Source: Candidatus Nomurabacteria bacterium | GTDB taxonomy: Bacteria; Patescibacteriota; Minisyncoccia; Phycocordibacterales; UBA9973 | DNA: 55,037 nucleotides | Reading direction: 5' to 3' | Assembly (NCBI GenBank): GCA_026396065.1 | Contig: JAPLXO010000010.1 | Location: forward strand, 57,073 to 112,109 | Part shown: positions 37,698 to 48,212 of the stretch, in pieces | Layout of the letters: the number at the start of each line of letters is the position of its first letter | Numbering within the stretch: the stretch's first letter is position 1 | Translations under genes and position numbers: made by a program | Notes under the pieces: model-generated | What the model was told of the DNA's origin: nothing | Database searches by the model: none | Seen by the model: only the letters and a program-made list of their open reading frames with translations

Positions 37698-38765
37698 AGT
37701 TTTATATAAATCATTAATTATTTTTAAAAATGAATTTAAATAAGCCTGACTTGTGTAATTAATCGCAATTTCTTTTGAGATTTTTGATCCATTTTTTAAT
37801 AAATCTTCAGATAAATTTTCAAAATAGAAAAATGTTTTTTGTAATTCTACAGCATCAATATTTTCAAGGGTGATACCATTAATATTACTTTGCACAATAT
37901 CAAAACTTGCACCAACTTTTTTTGATGTTATAAGCTGCATTCCGCACGCTGCGGCCTCACATACCACAGTGCCCCAGTTATCATCTCGACTTGGTAGTAC
38001 CAATACCTTTGCTCTATTCATCTTGTCTGTAATTTTTTCTGGTTGATCAAAATCTTCAAGTATAATTCCATCTCCATGGCAGATACTTTGTAATGGTCCA
38101 CTTCCTACAATTCTTATGTTCCAAGTTCCACCTGCATTTCGATAGCTTCTAAAAGCTTGTAATAATAAATCAACGGATTTTCGATGTATAAGTTGTCCAA
38201 CAAACAAAAATTCATTATTTCTTTTTTCAATTGGAGTAGTCTCTTTAAATATACCTTCATATGCACCATATAAACCAGTATAAATTCTATTTTCTTTCAT
38301 TCCTAAAAATTTCATTAATTTCTTGCCTTGTTTACCTGGTACAAGGGCACCATCAAAAAATTTTCTTAAATAGATTCTGAACCATAATGCTCCAAAGTAT
38401 TGTCGTAAATCTCCTCTATATCTATTGTCTACTTGAACAATTGTTTTAGCATTGCAATGTTTTTTCATATAGCGGTCATATTTGAGCCACCCACTATATT
38501 TCCAACCTGTATGTATTATTAGATTTCTATAGCCAAATTCATCTTTCCTATTCCAAATATCATTTGCATTATCAAGCCAAATAATATTATGACCTAAAAT
38601 CTTTTCTAGGTTCTCATAAGGAACTTTTGATTTTGTTGCAACAACGACAATATCATCTTTATATTTTTCTACTACTTTTTTTATTAGAAGTCCACAAGCA
38701 GGGAATCCATCCCAAAAAAGCAGTATTCTAATATTAGGAATATTTTTTATATTCAAATCGTTCAT
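37692..38765 (-). CDS. Glycosyltransferase family 4-like
   Basis: NNEFLFVGQLIHRKSVDLLLQAF, WNIRIVGSGPLQ, VLVLPSRDDNWGTVVCEAAACGMQLI. Confidence 0.88.
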   Translation of the reverse strand: MNDLNIKNIPNIRILLFWDGFPACGLLIKKVVEKYKDDIVVVATKSKVPYENLEKILGHNIIWLDNANDIWNRKDEFGYRNLIIHTGWKYSGWLKYDRYMKKHCNAKTIVQVDNRYRGDLRQYFGALWFRIYLRKFFDGALVPGKQGKKLMKFLGMKENRIYTGLYGAYEGIFKETTPIEKRNNEFLFVGQLIHRKSVDLLLQAFRSYRNAGGTWNIRIVGSGPLQSICHGDGIILEDFDQPEKITDKMNRAKVLVLPSRDDNWGTVVCEAAACGMQLITSKKVGASFDIVQSNINGITLENIDAVELQKTFFYFENLSEDLLKNGSKISKEIAINYTSQAYLNSFLKIINDLYKTL

Positions 38766-38769
38766 AAAA

Positions 38770-40296
38770 TTATTGTGTTGCCCACTTTCCTTTTGCTATA
38801 TTTATTGCGGTATCAATTATTTTTAAAATAAAAGTAACCCCAAATTTAAATCCTGGTCTATTTATCATTATTTCTGTTTTTGCTGGTAGTTGAATAATTC
38901 GTCTCCATGTAGATTTTCCAATTCTTTTTCCTGCTACAAAATAATTTCCTTTTTCTAGAATTTTAAATTCTGGTAAGTCATCTTCATAAGCAATACAATA
39001 ATTACCCCAAATAATCGAGCCTAAAATTGGCTTCGGCTCTATACCGTTTTTAATTAAATTACCAGCATCTTCTCCAGAATATAATTTATGAGCAATATTT
39101 AAATTTCCCCATGTAGTATCTCCTATAAGTACGACAGGTTTTCCTGCATACGACGCTTCTACACCGATAAGAGAAGCAAATACCACTACTACATCAGCTC
39201 TTAGCATTAATGCATAGGTGTCTCTTGAAGACAGAGGTTTTTCCACTTCAACATGAGTATACTTATTTGCAAGGCTCGTATATCTACCAATCGTGTCTTC
39301 TGCTGTATGTTCTTGATTTGGATGCATTTTTACTATTATTAAATATTCTTCTGGAGGTAGAGCAATTGCTATTTTTTCAATTTCAGCAACTTGGTCCTCT
39401 GGGACATGTCCATCCCATTCCTTGCCGATAAATTTATACTCATCATCTGTAGTAGGGTACACAGTTATAACTTTTTTTGTAGTATTTTTAACCCTTTCTG
39501 ACAAGCTACCTTTTTTTTGTTTTATTGTATAAAGAGGATCACCAGTTTCTTTGTTTGCAAATTTTTTTGCGAAAAAAATCTTAGCATTATTTTCTGCCAA
39601 TTTCTTATCTTTCTCGTAAGAAGCAATAGCCCTTTTTGTATTTCCCGCAATAGAGTGAACGAGCTCATTTACAAAGACTACTTCGAGGGTTGTTCTTTTT
39701 AATTCACTTAGTCCAAATCCAATTTCTGAATCTTTTGTTGCTTGAAGTACTGGTTTTACATCTCCAAATCTACCATTAAACATAAAAACAAAATCATATT
39801 TCTCTTTTTTTATTTCATCGATAAAAAAATTATAAAGTTTTTTTGCGCTTAAAAACATATTATCATACGCGGCAAGCCATTTTTGGCTTAATTCTTCTTT
39901 TGATTGAGCTTTTAGTATTGAAGCAAAAGAAGACATTACTGCCATTTCTAAAATAGATAATATTGTTTTTGAAACGTTAGTAGATATTTTTTCTAAATTT
40001 ATAATTTTTAATTCTACATCTAACCCCTTTAATGCATCTTTTGCTCTAAACATTTTAAATCGTTCTATTGAACGACGGTTAAATGGGTTATCCATTGGAG
40101 AAGAAAAAGAGCTATCACAAATATATGCTGTAACCTTATTTCCACGTTTTAGTAAATCTCGAACTAATGCCAAATGAAGTTCTAATGGAGGAGATATTGA
40201 TGCCATGTTGAAATAAATAGCTACGTTTCTGTCAATTATTTCATTCTTATCTTTTATATCTTTTGAGTGTTTTGTTTTTGTGTTAATTGTAAGCAT
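38770..40296 (-). CDS. Surface polysaccharide biosynthesis protein (capsule-synthesis/GT-B-like)
   Basis: GT-B-like C-terminal features: LIIVKMHPNQEHTAEDTIGRY, LMLRADVVVVFASLIGVEASYAGKPVVLIG. Confidence 0.6.
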   Translation of the reverse strand: MLTINTKTKHSKDIKDKNEIIDRNVAIYFNMASISPPLELHLALVRDLLKRGNKVTAYICDSSFSSPMDNPFNRRSIERFKMFRAKDALKGLDVELKIINLEKISTNVSKTILSILEMAVMSSFASILKAQSKEELSQKWLAAYDNMFLSAKKLYNFFIDEIKKEKYDFVFMFNGRFGDVKPVLQATKDSEIGFGLSELKRTTLEVVFVNELVHSIAGNTKRAIASYEKDKKLAENNAKIFFAKKFANKETGDPLYTIKQKKGSLSERVKNTTKKVITVYPTTDDEYKFIGKEWDGHVPEDQVAEIEKIAIALPPEEYLIIVKMHPNQEHTAEDTIGRYTSLANKYTHVEVEKPLSSRDTYALMLRADVVVVFASLIGVEASYAGKPVVLIGDTTWGNLNIAHKLYSGEDAGNLIKNGIEPKPILGSIIWGNYCIAYEDDLPEFKILEKGNYFVAGKRIGKSTWRRIIQLPAKTEIMINRPGFKFGVTFILKIIDTAINIAKGKWATQ

Positions 40297-40304
40297 ACTT
40301 TTTA

Positions 40305-41237
40305 TTATACTAAAGAACGTATTTGACCGAAAGGGAATAGATTACAATCGTATCTAGGCAGGGAATGTTTGTTGTATTTTATATCTTTTTTACTTACATC
40401 TCTTGGTTTTACATCTAAAGAAAATAAAGATCCAGATTTTTTTAAAATTTTTAAAGTTGTTTTGTTAAAAGATAAGGATCCACCATATGGATGGCAATAA
40501 GTTCTTATATTATTATCTAAAATGTCTTCCAAGAATTTAAAACATGGGTATATTTCTTTTTCTTGAGCTTTTTCGGATAGTTTGCTCATAACTGGGTGAT
40601 TTACCGTATGAGCTCCAAATATCATACCAGCAAATTGCATTTTTTTAATTTCTTTACTGTTTAAATAGTATTTTTTTACAAGTTTTTTTTCATTCGGATA
40701 GTATTTTTGCATAAGCTTATCTACTAGACCCTCACGATATTTTTCAGAAATATAGTAATTTAAAATACGTTTTGTTTCAGTGGCAGAATCTTCATCTTTG
40801 AAATCTTTGTATGTTTTTGTTTCAAATTTTTTCTGGTATTCTTTAACTATCATTTTTTTTAATACTATTTTTGTAAGTGATGTAAAGATTTTTTTACCAC
40901 CAAATTTACCAAGTAACATGTGTATACGATGTGGACCAAGAAGCTTATTTCTTTCACTTGGATTGTAATTTATGTAAAATATACCCCAAAGACCCCTTTT
41001 TTTTAGTTCTGGTAATACGTATTTATAGTGATCTTTTAATCCATCATCAAAAGTGAGAACAACACCATTAGGAATTTTTCCATTTTTAAATGTATTTAAA
41101 AATTCATCTTTTTTAACGAAACCAAATTTTTTTTCGAAATAATCTAGTTGTTTTTTAAAGTCCTCAATATGAAGATATTTTAAATATGGTAAATTACTAG
41201 AGTTTTTTCTGACATAATGATACATTATTATTTTCAT
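40305..41237 (-). CDS. Polysaccharide deacetylase (NodB-like)
   Basis: VVLTFDDGLKDHYKYVLPELKKRG, FGAHTVNHPVMSKLS, YCHPYGGSLSFN. Confidence 0.88.
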   Translation of the reverse strand: MKIIMYHYVRKNSSNLPYLKYLHIEDFKKQLDYFEKKFGFVKKDEFLNTFKNGKIPNGVVLTFDDGLKDHYKYVLPELKKRGLWGIFYINYNPSERNKLLGPHRIHMLLGKFGGKKIFTSLTKIVLKKMIVKEYQKKFETKTYKDFKDEDSATETKRILNYYISEKYREGLVDKLMQKYYPNEKKLVKKYYLNSKEIKKMQFAGMIFGAHTVNHPVMSKLSEKAQEKEIYPCFKFLEDILDNNIRTYCHPYGGSLSFNKTTLKILKKSGSLFSLDVKPRDVSKKDIKYNKHSLPRYDCNLFPFGQIRSLV

Positions 41238-42085
41238 TTTAATAAATCAGTTAAACTTGGGTTTTCTACAATTGGTGATTTTTGCAACCTTTCATTAATT
41301 TCGGATAAATATTTTTCTACCATCCCATTGTTAAAATTATTATAAAGTTTTTCAACCGATTTTTCATCATAATCTTTTTGCTTGCAAACTTTTTCATCAT
41401 CTGGAACTTTTGGCTGAGGCATAGTGCGAAGGGAATCAACATTTTTTACTATTGCTTGATAGGTAGGTATTATATCTTTAATTAGACGATTACCAATAGA
41501 AGAAGGTGTATCACCCCAAGTTATTCTAGCTCTGATTTGATGTATAATATCACCAGTATCAATTCCTGCATCAATATACATAAAAGTTGCACCGACAAAC
41601 TCTGGCTCATTGTTTACAAGTGGCCAATAATTTGTACCGCTACCTCTATAGTAAGGAGAAAGACCAAGATGAACATTTAAAAATCTTTTTGGAAAAGCAG
41701 AAAGAAGTGGTTCTTTTATTAATGAACAGCCGTAAGCTATAATTAAGTCTGGCTTCAAGTTAATTATTTTTTCAGTATATCTTAAGTTATTAATTTCTCC
41801 TTTTGGTAAAAAAACAGGATTAGAAAGATCTTTAGATGTTTTTACAAATACATTAAAAAAATCTTTTTCAGATTCTTCTCTCGCTTTTAAGTGTTTTAAA
41901 CGCATTACTGTGTCTGTCTCTTTTTCGATAAAAGCACTTAGACTTTTCTCAGTTCCTTCGCAGAATGTTTGAATTACGTCTATTTCAGGATCTAAGGCAA
42001 AAAGTTTTCTAAAAAAGTCATGTCTTAGTTCACTTCCTGTTAGTATTATTACCCTTTTTTTCATTACTACAGAATAACAAATCAT
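41234..42085 (-). CDS. Formyltransferase (methionyl-tRNA/sugar formyltransferase fold)
   Basis: PDLIIAYGCSLIKEPLLSAFPKRFLNVHLGLSPYYRGSGTNYWPLVNNEPEFVGATFMYIDAGIDTGDII. Confidence 0.85.
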   Translation of the reverse strand: MICYSVVMKKRVIILTGSELRHDFFRKLFALDPEIDVIQTFCEGTEKSLSAFIEKETDTVMRLKHLKAREESEKDFFNVFVKTSKDLSNPVFLPKGEINNLRYTEKIINLKPDLIIAYGCSLIKEPLLSAFPKRFLNVHLGLSPYYRGSGTNYWPLVNNEPEFVGATFMYIDAGIDTGDIIHQIRARITWGDTPSSIGNRLIKDIIPTYQAIVKNVDSLRTMPQPKVPDDEKVCKQKDYDEKSVEKLYNNFNNGMVEKYLSEINERLQKSPIVENPSLTDLLK

Positions 42086-42167
42086 GCTTACAATGGCAAA
42101 TTTGATAGGTTTGTGTTATTATAGCGATATTAATCAATGATATATTTAAGATATAATTATTATTTTT

Positions 42168-43211
42168 ATGAAACCCTATATTCAAATTGGAAAAAGAAAA
42201 ATTGGTTCTGATTTTCCACCTTTTGTAATCGCAGAAATTGGCATAAACCACGAGGGAAACTTTCAGAAAGCTAAAAAAATGATTAAAGACGCTGCCCTTG
42301 CTGGAGCTGAATGTGTTAAATTCCAATCTCATATTGTAAGTGACGAGATGGTCCCTATAGCCAAAAAAATAATACCAGGACATACAAATAAATCTATCTG
42401 GGATATTATGGAGCGTTGCTCTTTTACTGAGAAAGAAGACAGAGACTTAAAAAAATATGTTGAAAGTTTTGGAATGATATATCTATCAACCCCATTTTCT
42501 CGAGCAGGAGCTGATCATTTAAACAAAATGGGTGTCCAAGCCTTTAAAATTGGATCTGGTGAATGTAATAATTATCCATTAATAGAGCACATAGCTAAAT
42601 TTGGAAAACCAATTATAATTTCTACTGGAATGAATGATGTATCTTCTGTAAAAAAAACAGTTGCAATTTTTCGTAAATATAAAGTACCTTATGCACTTTT
42701 AAATTGCACATCAATGTATCCAACTCCATATGACAGAGTGCGATTAGGTGGAATAAACGAGCTACAAAAAGCTTTCCCTGATGCTGTAATTGGTCAAAGC
42801 GATCATTCACTTAGAAATTATACGTGTTTTGCTGCTGTTGCACTTGGTGCTTCAATACTAGAAAAACATTTTACTTCAGATAAAAAATGGAAAGGCCCAG
42901 ACATTTTTATTTCTATTGATCCATATGAATTAAAAGAACTTATTACTGGAACTAAAGCCATAAAACAGGCCATCGGAGGGAAAAGGACAATTCTAAAAGA
43001 AGAGGGTGATATCATAAATTTTGCTTATGCTTGTGTTGTCTCTATCAAGGATATTAAAAAAGGTGAAAAATTTACTAAGGATAATATATGGGTTAAACGT
43101 CCGGGAAATGGAGAAATTAAAGCTGTTCAGTATAATTCGATTTTAGGGAAAGAAGCATCTTGTGATATTGTAGCGAATGTACAAATTAAGATTAAGGACA
43201 TAAAAAAATAA
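42168..43211 (+). CDS. neuB: N-acetylneuraminate/legionaminate-type synthase (NeuB family, C-terminal SAF domain)
   Basis: FVIAEIGINHEGNFQKAKKMIKDAALAGAECVKFQ, FKIGSGECNNYPLIEHI, STGMND, SDHSLRNYTCFAAVALGASILEKHFTSD. Confidence 0.93.
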   Translation: MKPYIQIGKRKIGSDFPPFVIAEIGINHEGNFQKAKKMIKDAALAGAECVKFQSHIVSDEMVPIAKKIIPGHTNKSIWDIMERCSFTEKEDRDLKKYVESFGMIYLSTPFSRAGADHLNKMGVQAFKIGSGECNNYPLIEHIAKFGKPIIISTGMNDVSSVKKTVAIFRKYKVPYALLNCTSMYPTPYDRVRLGGINELQKAFPDAVIGQSDHSLRNYTCFAAVALGASILEKHFTSDKKWKGPDIFISIDPYELKELITGTKAIKQAIGGKRTILKEEGDIINFAYACVVSIKDIKKGEKFTKDNIWVKRPGNGEIKAVQYNSILGKEASCDIVANVQIKIKDIKK

Positions 43212-43212
43212 A

Positions 43213-44379
43213 ATGAAAATAAACAAAATTAAAAAAAGAAAAATACTTTTTGTTACAGAACGACGAGCTGACTATAGTCGCTTAAAACCAATTATGAAAC
43301 TTGTAAAAGAGAGCAATAAACTCACATTGCAATTGGTAATTACTGGACTTCACTTATCAAAGGAATTTGGGGACACTAGCCAAGTAATTGAAAAAGATGG
43401 TTTTCATGTGGATGCTTTTTTGCCTGTTTATAAAAAAGGAGATGCAGATGATGGTGTGGCAATGTCACATTCTTTTGGTTCCTTTGTTCATGTGTTGACA
43501 GATGCAATCTCCAAATTAAAACCAGATGTTGTTTTTTGTGGTTTTGATTTAGGGGCACATTTAGCAGCAGCAATTGTCGGTATGCACTTAAATATTCCTG
43601 TTGCTCATATACAAGGAGGTGAAAGAAGCGGTACAATTGATGAAGTAATTCGTCACGCAACAACAAAATTTTCACATATTCATTTTGTGGCAACAAAAGA
43701 AAGCAAGAAGAGAGTAATCAAATTAGGAGAAGATCCAAAATATGTTTTCCTAGTCGGAAGCCCAAGTTTAGATACTATACATTCAATTAAATATCAATCT
43801 CGTAATAAAGTTTTTAAAAAATATGGAATTAATCCTAAGAAATTACTTATAATATTTTCGCAACATCCTGTAACTACTGAAGTAGATGAAGTAGTAAAAC
43901 AAATAAAAGAAAGTGTTGAGGCACTTAGTTACTTCAAGAAAGAATATAATGCAGAAGTTATTGCTATATATTCTAATAATGATAGTGGTGGAAAAAGGAT
44001 TGTTAAAGAATTACAAAAATCAGATTTTAAAGTTTTCCCTCATATTGTTTACGAAGACTATCTTAGACTGTTAAAAGTAGCAGATGTTTTAGTCGGAAAT
44101 TCTAGTGCCGGTATTCACGAAGCTCCATCTTTTGGTTTACCTGTTGTAAATATTGGTACTCGTCAACAATTTAGAGAAAGAGGTGTTAATGTTATAGATG
44201 TTTCTTGTAATAAAAATGAAATAAAAAATGCAATTACAAAAGCACTCCTCGATAAGAAATTTATTGTAAAAGTTAAAAAAGGTAAAAACCCTTATGATTT
44301 TGGAAAAGCTGCACCTAAAATTATAAATGTTTTAGAGAAAGTAGTTTTGCCTTCTGTTCAGAAGGTTATATATTATTAA
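43213..44379 (+). CDS. neuC: UDP-N-acetylglucosamine 2-epimerase, hydrolysing (NeuC/LegG-like)
   Basis: LFVTERRADYSRLKPIMK, VITGLHLSKEFGDT, AHIQGGERSGTIDEVIRHATTKFSHIHFVAT, GNSSAGIHEAPSFGLPVVNIGTRQ. Confidence 0.92.
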   Translation: MKINKIKKRKILFVTERRADYSRLKPIMKLVKESNKLTLQLVITGLHLSKEFGDTSQVIEKDGFHVDAFLPVYKKGDADDGVAMSHSFGSFVHVLTDAISKLKPDVVFCGFDLGAHLAAAIVGMHLNIPVAHIQGGERSGTIDEVIRHATTKFSHIHFVATKESKKRVIKLGEDPKYVFLVGSPSLDTIHSIKYQSRNKVFKKYGINPKKLLIIFSQHPVTTEVDEVVKQIKESVEALSYFKKEYNAEVIAIYSNNDSGGKRIVKELQKSDFKVFPHIVYEDYLRLLKVADVLVGNSSAGIHEAPSFGLPVVNIGTRQQFRERGVNVIDVSCNKNEIKNAITKALLDKKFIVKVKKGKNPYDFGKAAPKIINVLEKVVLPSVQKVIYY

Positions 44380-44382
44380 TAT

Positions 44383-45207
44383 ATGAAAAAAGATAAAATA
44401 ATTGTAATTGGTGGAAATGGTTTTATTGGTGGATACTTAGTCAAAGAGCTTAAAAGGCAAGGCAAAAATGTTTACATTTTTGATAAAAATTCTAAGAACA
44501 CTCTTGAATTAGAAATATCTGGTTCCTCATTCGTTGCTTATTTAGCATCACCAGATCAAAACCTACTCAAAAATACACTTAAGGTTATTTCAAAAGAAAA
44601 AAATATAACTTTTTTATATACCTCAACTTTACTACTCTATAAAGAAAAAAAAGAAGCAATAAAAGAAGATCATAAGTTGTCGCCGGCCACTCTTTATGCA
44701 AAAAACAAACTAAAAGAAGAAGAATTAATAATTAATTTCAAAAAAAAATATCCAAAAGTAAATATAATTATAGCTCGTTTGGCTAATGTATATGGAGATC
44801 CTAAAAATAAAGGATTTATTGGTATTGTGTTAGAAAAAATCTTAACTAAAGATAATAAAAAAACATTTATAATTAATGGTGATGGTACACAAATACGAGA
44901 TTATATTTTTGTTGATGATGTTGCTAAAATATTAGCTAGACTTCTTTTTAGTAATTTAAAATTTAACATTATCAATGTATCGACTGGTATAGGCACTACG
45001 CTTATTCAATTAATTCAATATATAGAAAAAATAACACACAAAAAACTTACTTATAATTTTGGATCTAAAATCCCAGAAGCATATTCATTAATAGGTGATA
45101 AAACAAAACTTAGTAAATTTTTTAAATTAACAGAGCAAACTCCTCTATTAAAAGGTTTGCTAAAAACATATAAACGTTATATTATAAAGCTTAGTAGTAA
45201 TAAATAA
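44383..45207 (+). CDS. NAD-dependent epimerase/dehydratase
   Basis: IIVIGGNGFIGGYLVKELKRQG Rossmann motif; LYAKNKLKEEELI; ARLANVYGDP. Confidence 0.88.
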   Translation: MKKDKIIVIGGNGFIGGYLVKELKRQGKNVYIFDKNSKNTLELEISGSSFVAYLASPDQNLLKNTLKVISKEKNITFLYTSTLLLYKEKKEAIKEDHKLSPATLYAKNKLKEEELIINFKKKYPKVNIIIARLANVYGDPKNKGFIGIVLEKILTKDNKKTFIINGDGTQIRDYIFVDDVAKILARLLFSNLKFNIINVSTGIGTTLIQLIQYIEKITHKKLTYNFGSKIPEAYSLIGDKTKLSKFFKLTEQTPLLKGLLKTYKRYIIKLSSNK

Positions 45208-45213
45208 ACTTAA

Positions 45214-46257
45214 ATGAGTATTCTTAAAGGTAAAAATATATTAATAACTGGTGGAACTGGATCGATCGGTACAAATATTATAAAGGAGCTTTTGGCTTTT
45301 CATAAACCAAAACAAATTCGGATTTTTAGTCGTGACGATACAAAACAATTTGATTTAATGCAACAACTTCCAAAAGATGCACCAGTAAATTTTTTAATTG
45401 GAGATATAAGAGATAAAAACAGGCTTATGATGGCCATGGAGGATATTGATATTGTTTTTCATGCTGCTGCTATGAAACATGTCTCGCTTTGTGAAAGAAA
45501 TCCTTTTGAAGCTATGAATACAAATATAAATGGAACACAGAATGTGATAGAGTGTGCTCTTTCTGCTGGTGTTGATCGTGTAGTTTATGTTTCGACTGAT
45601 AAAGCTGCCAACCCAACAAATATTATGGGAACAACAAAACTCATGGCAGAACGTTTAATGCTTACAAGTTATTTTTATAAAGGTAAAAAGAAAACAAAAT
45701 TTTGTTGTGTACGATTTGGAAATGTATTATGGAGTAGGGGATCAGTCTTACCACTTTTTTTAAAGCAGATATATGAAGGTGGACCAGTCACACTTACTGA
45801 TCCTTTAATGACTCGTTTTTTTATGTCTCTTCGTCAAGCTGCAAGTTTGGTTATAAAAGCTGCAGAAATAACTAAAGAAAATGAAATTTTTGTTTTAAAA
45901 ATGCCAGCAGTTAGAATGGGGGATGTGGTTGATGTTATTCAAGAAATAATGGTTGAAGAAAAACTTATAAAAAAAACAGTACCTATAGTGATCATAGGTC
46001 CAAAAGAGGGTGAAAGAACTCACGAAAAACTTCTTACACAAGAAGAATCTGAAAATGCTCTTGAAACAGAAAAACTTTTTATTATTAAACCAAATAGTAA
46101 TATTATTCCTTTTAAAAAATCTAATATTTTACATTATGATGGAGCAAAAAAAGCAAAAGTTGGAGAGTATAATACTACTACAACAACCTTATTAAATAAG
46201 AAAGAACTTAAAAAACTTATAAAAGAAGGAGAATTTTACAAAAATTTTAAGAAATAA
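45214..46257 (+). CDS. UDP-N-acetylglucosamine 4,6-dehydratase-like SDR (PseB/LegB/CapD family)
   Basis: NILITGGTGSIGTNIIKELL, FHAAAMKHVSLCERNPFEAMNTNINGTQNVI, STDKAANPTNIMGTTKLMAERL. Confidence 0.9.
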   Translation: MSILKGKNILITGGTGSIGTNIIKELLAFHKPKQIRIFSRDDTKQFDLMQQLPKDAPVNFLIGDIRDKNRLMMAMEDIDIVFHAAAMKHVSLCERNPFEAMNTNINGTQNVIECALSAGVDRVVYVSTDKAANPTNIMGTTKLMAERLMLTSYFYKGKKKTKFCCVRFGNVLWSRGSVLPLFLKQIYEGGPVTLTDPLMTRFFMSLRQAASLVIKAAEITKENEIFVLKMPAVRMGDVVDVIQEIMVEEKLIKKTVPIVIIGPKEGERTHEKLLTQEESENALETEKLFIIKPNSNIIPFKKSNILHYDGAKKAKVGEYNTTTTTLLNKKELKKLIKEGEFYKNFKK

Positions 46258-46262
46258 ATTTT

Positions 46263-46940
46263 ATGAAAATACTTGCTATTATTCCAGCACGTGGTGGTTC
46301 AAAGGGGATTCCTCATAAAAATAAAATTAATATTGCGGGGAAACCACTTATAGGATGGACTATAGAAGCTGCAAAAAACTCTAAGTTCTTAAATAAAATA
46401 GTCGTTTCTTCTGATGATTTAGAAATTTTATCTACTGCTCAAAAATACAAGGTAGATGTCATTAAAAGACCTAAAAAATACGCCTTGGATAATGCACCAT
46501 CTGACGTTGTAATATTTCATGCGATAGATCATTTAAAAAATAAAGAAAACTATGTTCCAAATATAATAGTTATATTACAACCAACTTCTCCACTTAGAAC
46601 TTCTGAGGATATTGATAAGGCTATAGAACTTTTTTTAAAAAACAAAGCAGGTGCCGTGATTAGTGTTATGGAGGGGGACAATAAACACTTGAAATCCTTT
46701 TTTATTGAAAAAGGATTTTTACAAGGAATTGTGAATAATGAATTTCCATTTACTAATCGTCAAGCACTTCCAAAAATTTATATGCCGAATGGCGCACTCT
46801 ACGTCATCTACGAAAAAGAATTTCGAAAAGAAAAAAAGTTATTTTCAAAAAAAACTATAGGATTTCTAATGAAAAAAGAGCGAAGTATTGATTTGGATAC
46901 ACCTGACGATATACCTATAATAGAGAGTTATTTAAAATAA
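46263..46940 (+). CDS. neuA: CMP-acylneuraminate (nonulosonate) cytidylyltransferase
   Basis: AIIPARGGSKGIPHKNKINIAGKPLIGWTIEAAKNS, ILQPTSPLRTSEDIDKAI. Confidence 0.92.
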   Translation: MKILAIIPARGGSKGIPHKNKINIAGKPLIGWTIEAAKNSKFLNKIVVSSDDLEILSTAQKYKVDVIKRPKKYALDNAPSDVVIFHAIDHLKNKENYVPNIIVILQPTSPLRTSEDIDKAIELFLKNKAGAVISVMEGDNKHLKSFFIEKGFLQGIVNNEFPFTNRQALPKIYMPNGALYVIYEKEFRKEKKLFSKKTIGFLMKKERSIDLDTPDDIPIIESYLK

Positions 46941-46997
46941 TTCTTTTGTTAAAATATTTATATGGCGGTTCAATTAGCTTGATGATATGATAGATTT

Positions 46998-48212
46998 ATG
47001 GCCAAAAAGATTTTATTAATAAATACGACATTTACAAATGGTGGTGCTTCGGGTGTGGCACGGTCTTTGTTTTTTGATTTAAAAGATCAAAATATAAGTA
47101 TGTATTTTGCGTATGGCAGAGGAGAAAAATCATTAGAAAAAAATACTTTTAAATTTGGTAATAGTTTTGAAACTATTTTACATATTTTATTTGTCCGTTT
47201 TTTAGGGCTCGAAGGATACGGTAGTTATTTCTCTACTAGAAAATTAATTAACTATATTAAAAAGGAAAAGTTTGATGCTGTTAATTTGCACAACTTACAT
47301 GGGTATTATTTGAATTATTTTTATTTTTTTAAATTTTTAAATAAATCTGGTATTCCTATTATTTGGACACTTCACGATGAATGGCCTCTCACTTGGCTTC
47401 CAGCACATAGTATGGGTTGTAATCATTGCAAGACCGGTGTTGGTAATTGCACAAATTCATATTCATATCCTAAAACCTACAACAAGCTTTTTTTAAAATT
47501 CTTCTTAAGAAGAAAACAAAATTTACTTTCATCAATTAATAATATTATTTTTACACCAACACCAAAATGGCTTAAAGATGAAATTAGTAAATCATATTTA
47601 AAAGATAAAGAGACTCGGGTTATTTATTATGGTGTAAATCCCGATTTATTTTCACCAAGTAATAGAAAAATAGAAATTAGAAAAAAATATAATATTCCAA
47701 ATAATAAAAAAGTTATTTTGTTTTCTGCCGCTAATTTAAATGATGAAAATAAGGGTGTTGGGGATGTCTTAAAAGTTGCTGATATATTGGTCAGCAGGGA
47801 GTATTTTTTTATTGGTATTGGTAAGGGGGTGTTGCCTAAAAAAGAAAATGTTATTACTGTTGGCTATATAGATAACAATAAATCATTATCAGAACTATTT
47901 GCCATAGCCGATTTATTTTGTATTACTTCTCGTGCAGAGACTCAGCCACTTGTGGTCTTGGAAGCTTTTTCTTCCGGTGTACCTGTAGTAGGTTTTGATA
48001 TTGTTGCCTTGCGTGAACTTGTAAATAATAATGTAGGAGATTTGGCGTCTTTTAGTGATATACAAAAACTTTCAGATATTATTGTTTCTAACTTAGTAGA
48101 ATCAGTACATAAAGAAAAATCTCAAAATGCAAGAAATCTATCAACCACCACATTTTCTAAAGATATATTTTTAAAAAATTATTTGGAAATATATAACGAA
48201 ATATTAAGATGA
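46998..48212 (+). CDS. Glycosyltransferase family 4
   Basis: WTLHDEWPLTWLPAHSMGCNHCKTGVGNC, ADLFCITSRAETQPLVVLEAFSSGVPVVGFDI. Confidence 0.9.
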   Translation: MAKKILLINTTFTNGGASGVARSLFFDLKDQNISMYFAYGRGEKSLEKNTFKFGNSFETILHILFVRFLGLEGYGSYFSTRKLINYIKKEKFDAVNLHNLHGYYLNYFYFFKFLNKSGIPIIWTLHDEWPLTWLPAHSMGCNHCKTGVGNCTNSYSYPKTYNKLFLKFFLRRKQNLLSSINNIIFTPTPKWLKDEISKSYLKDKETRVIYYGVNPDLFSPSNRKIEIRKKYNIPNNKKVILFSAANLNDENKGVGDVLKVADILVSREYFFIGIGKGVLPKKENVITVGYIDNNKSLSELFAIADLFCITSRAETQPLVVLEAFSSGVPVVGFDIVALRELVNNNVGDLASFSDIQKLSDIIVSNLVESVHKEKSQNARNLSTTTFSKDIFLKNYLEIYNEILR

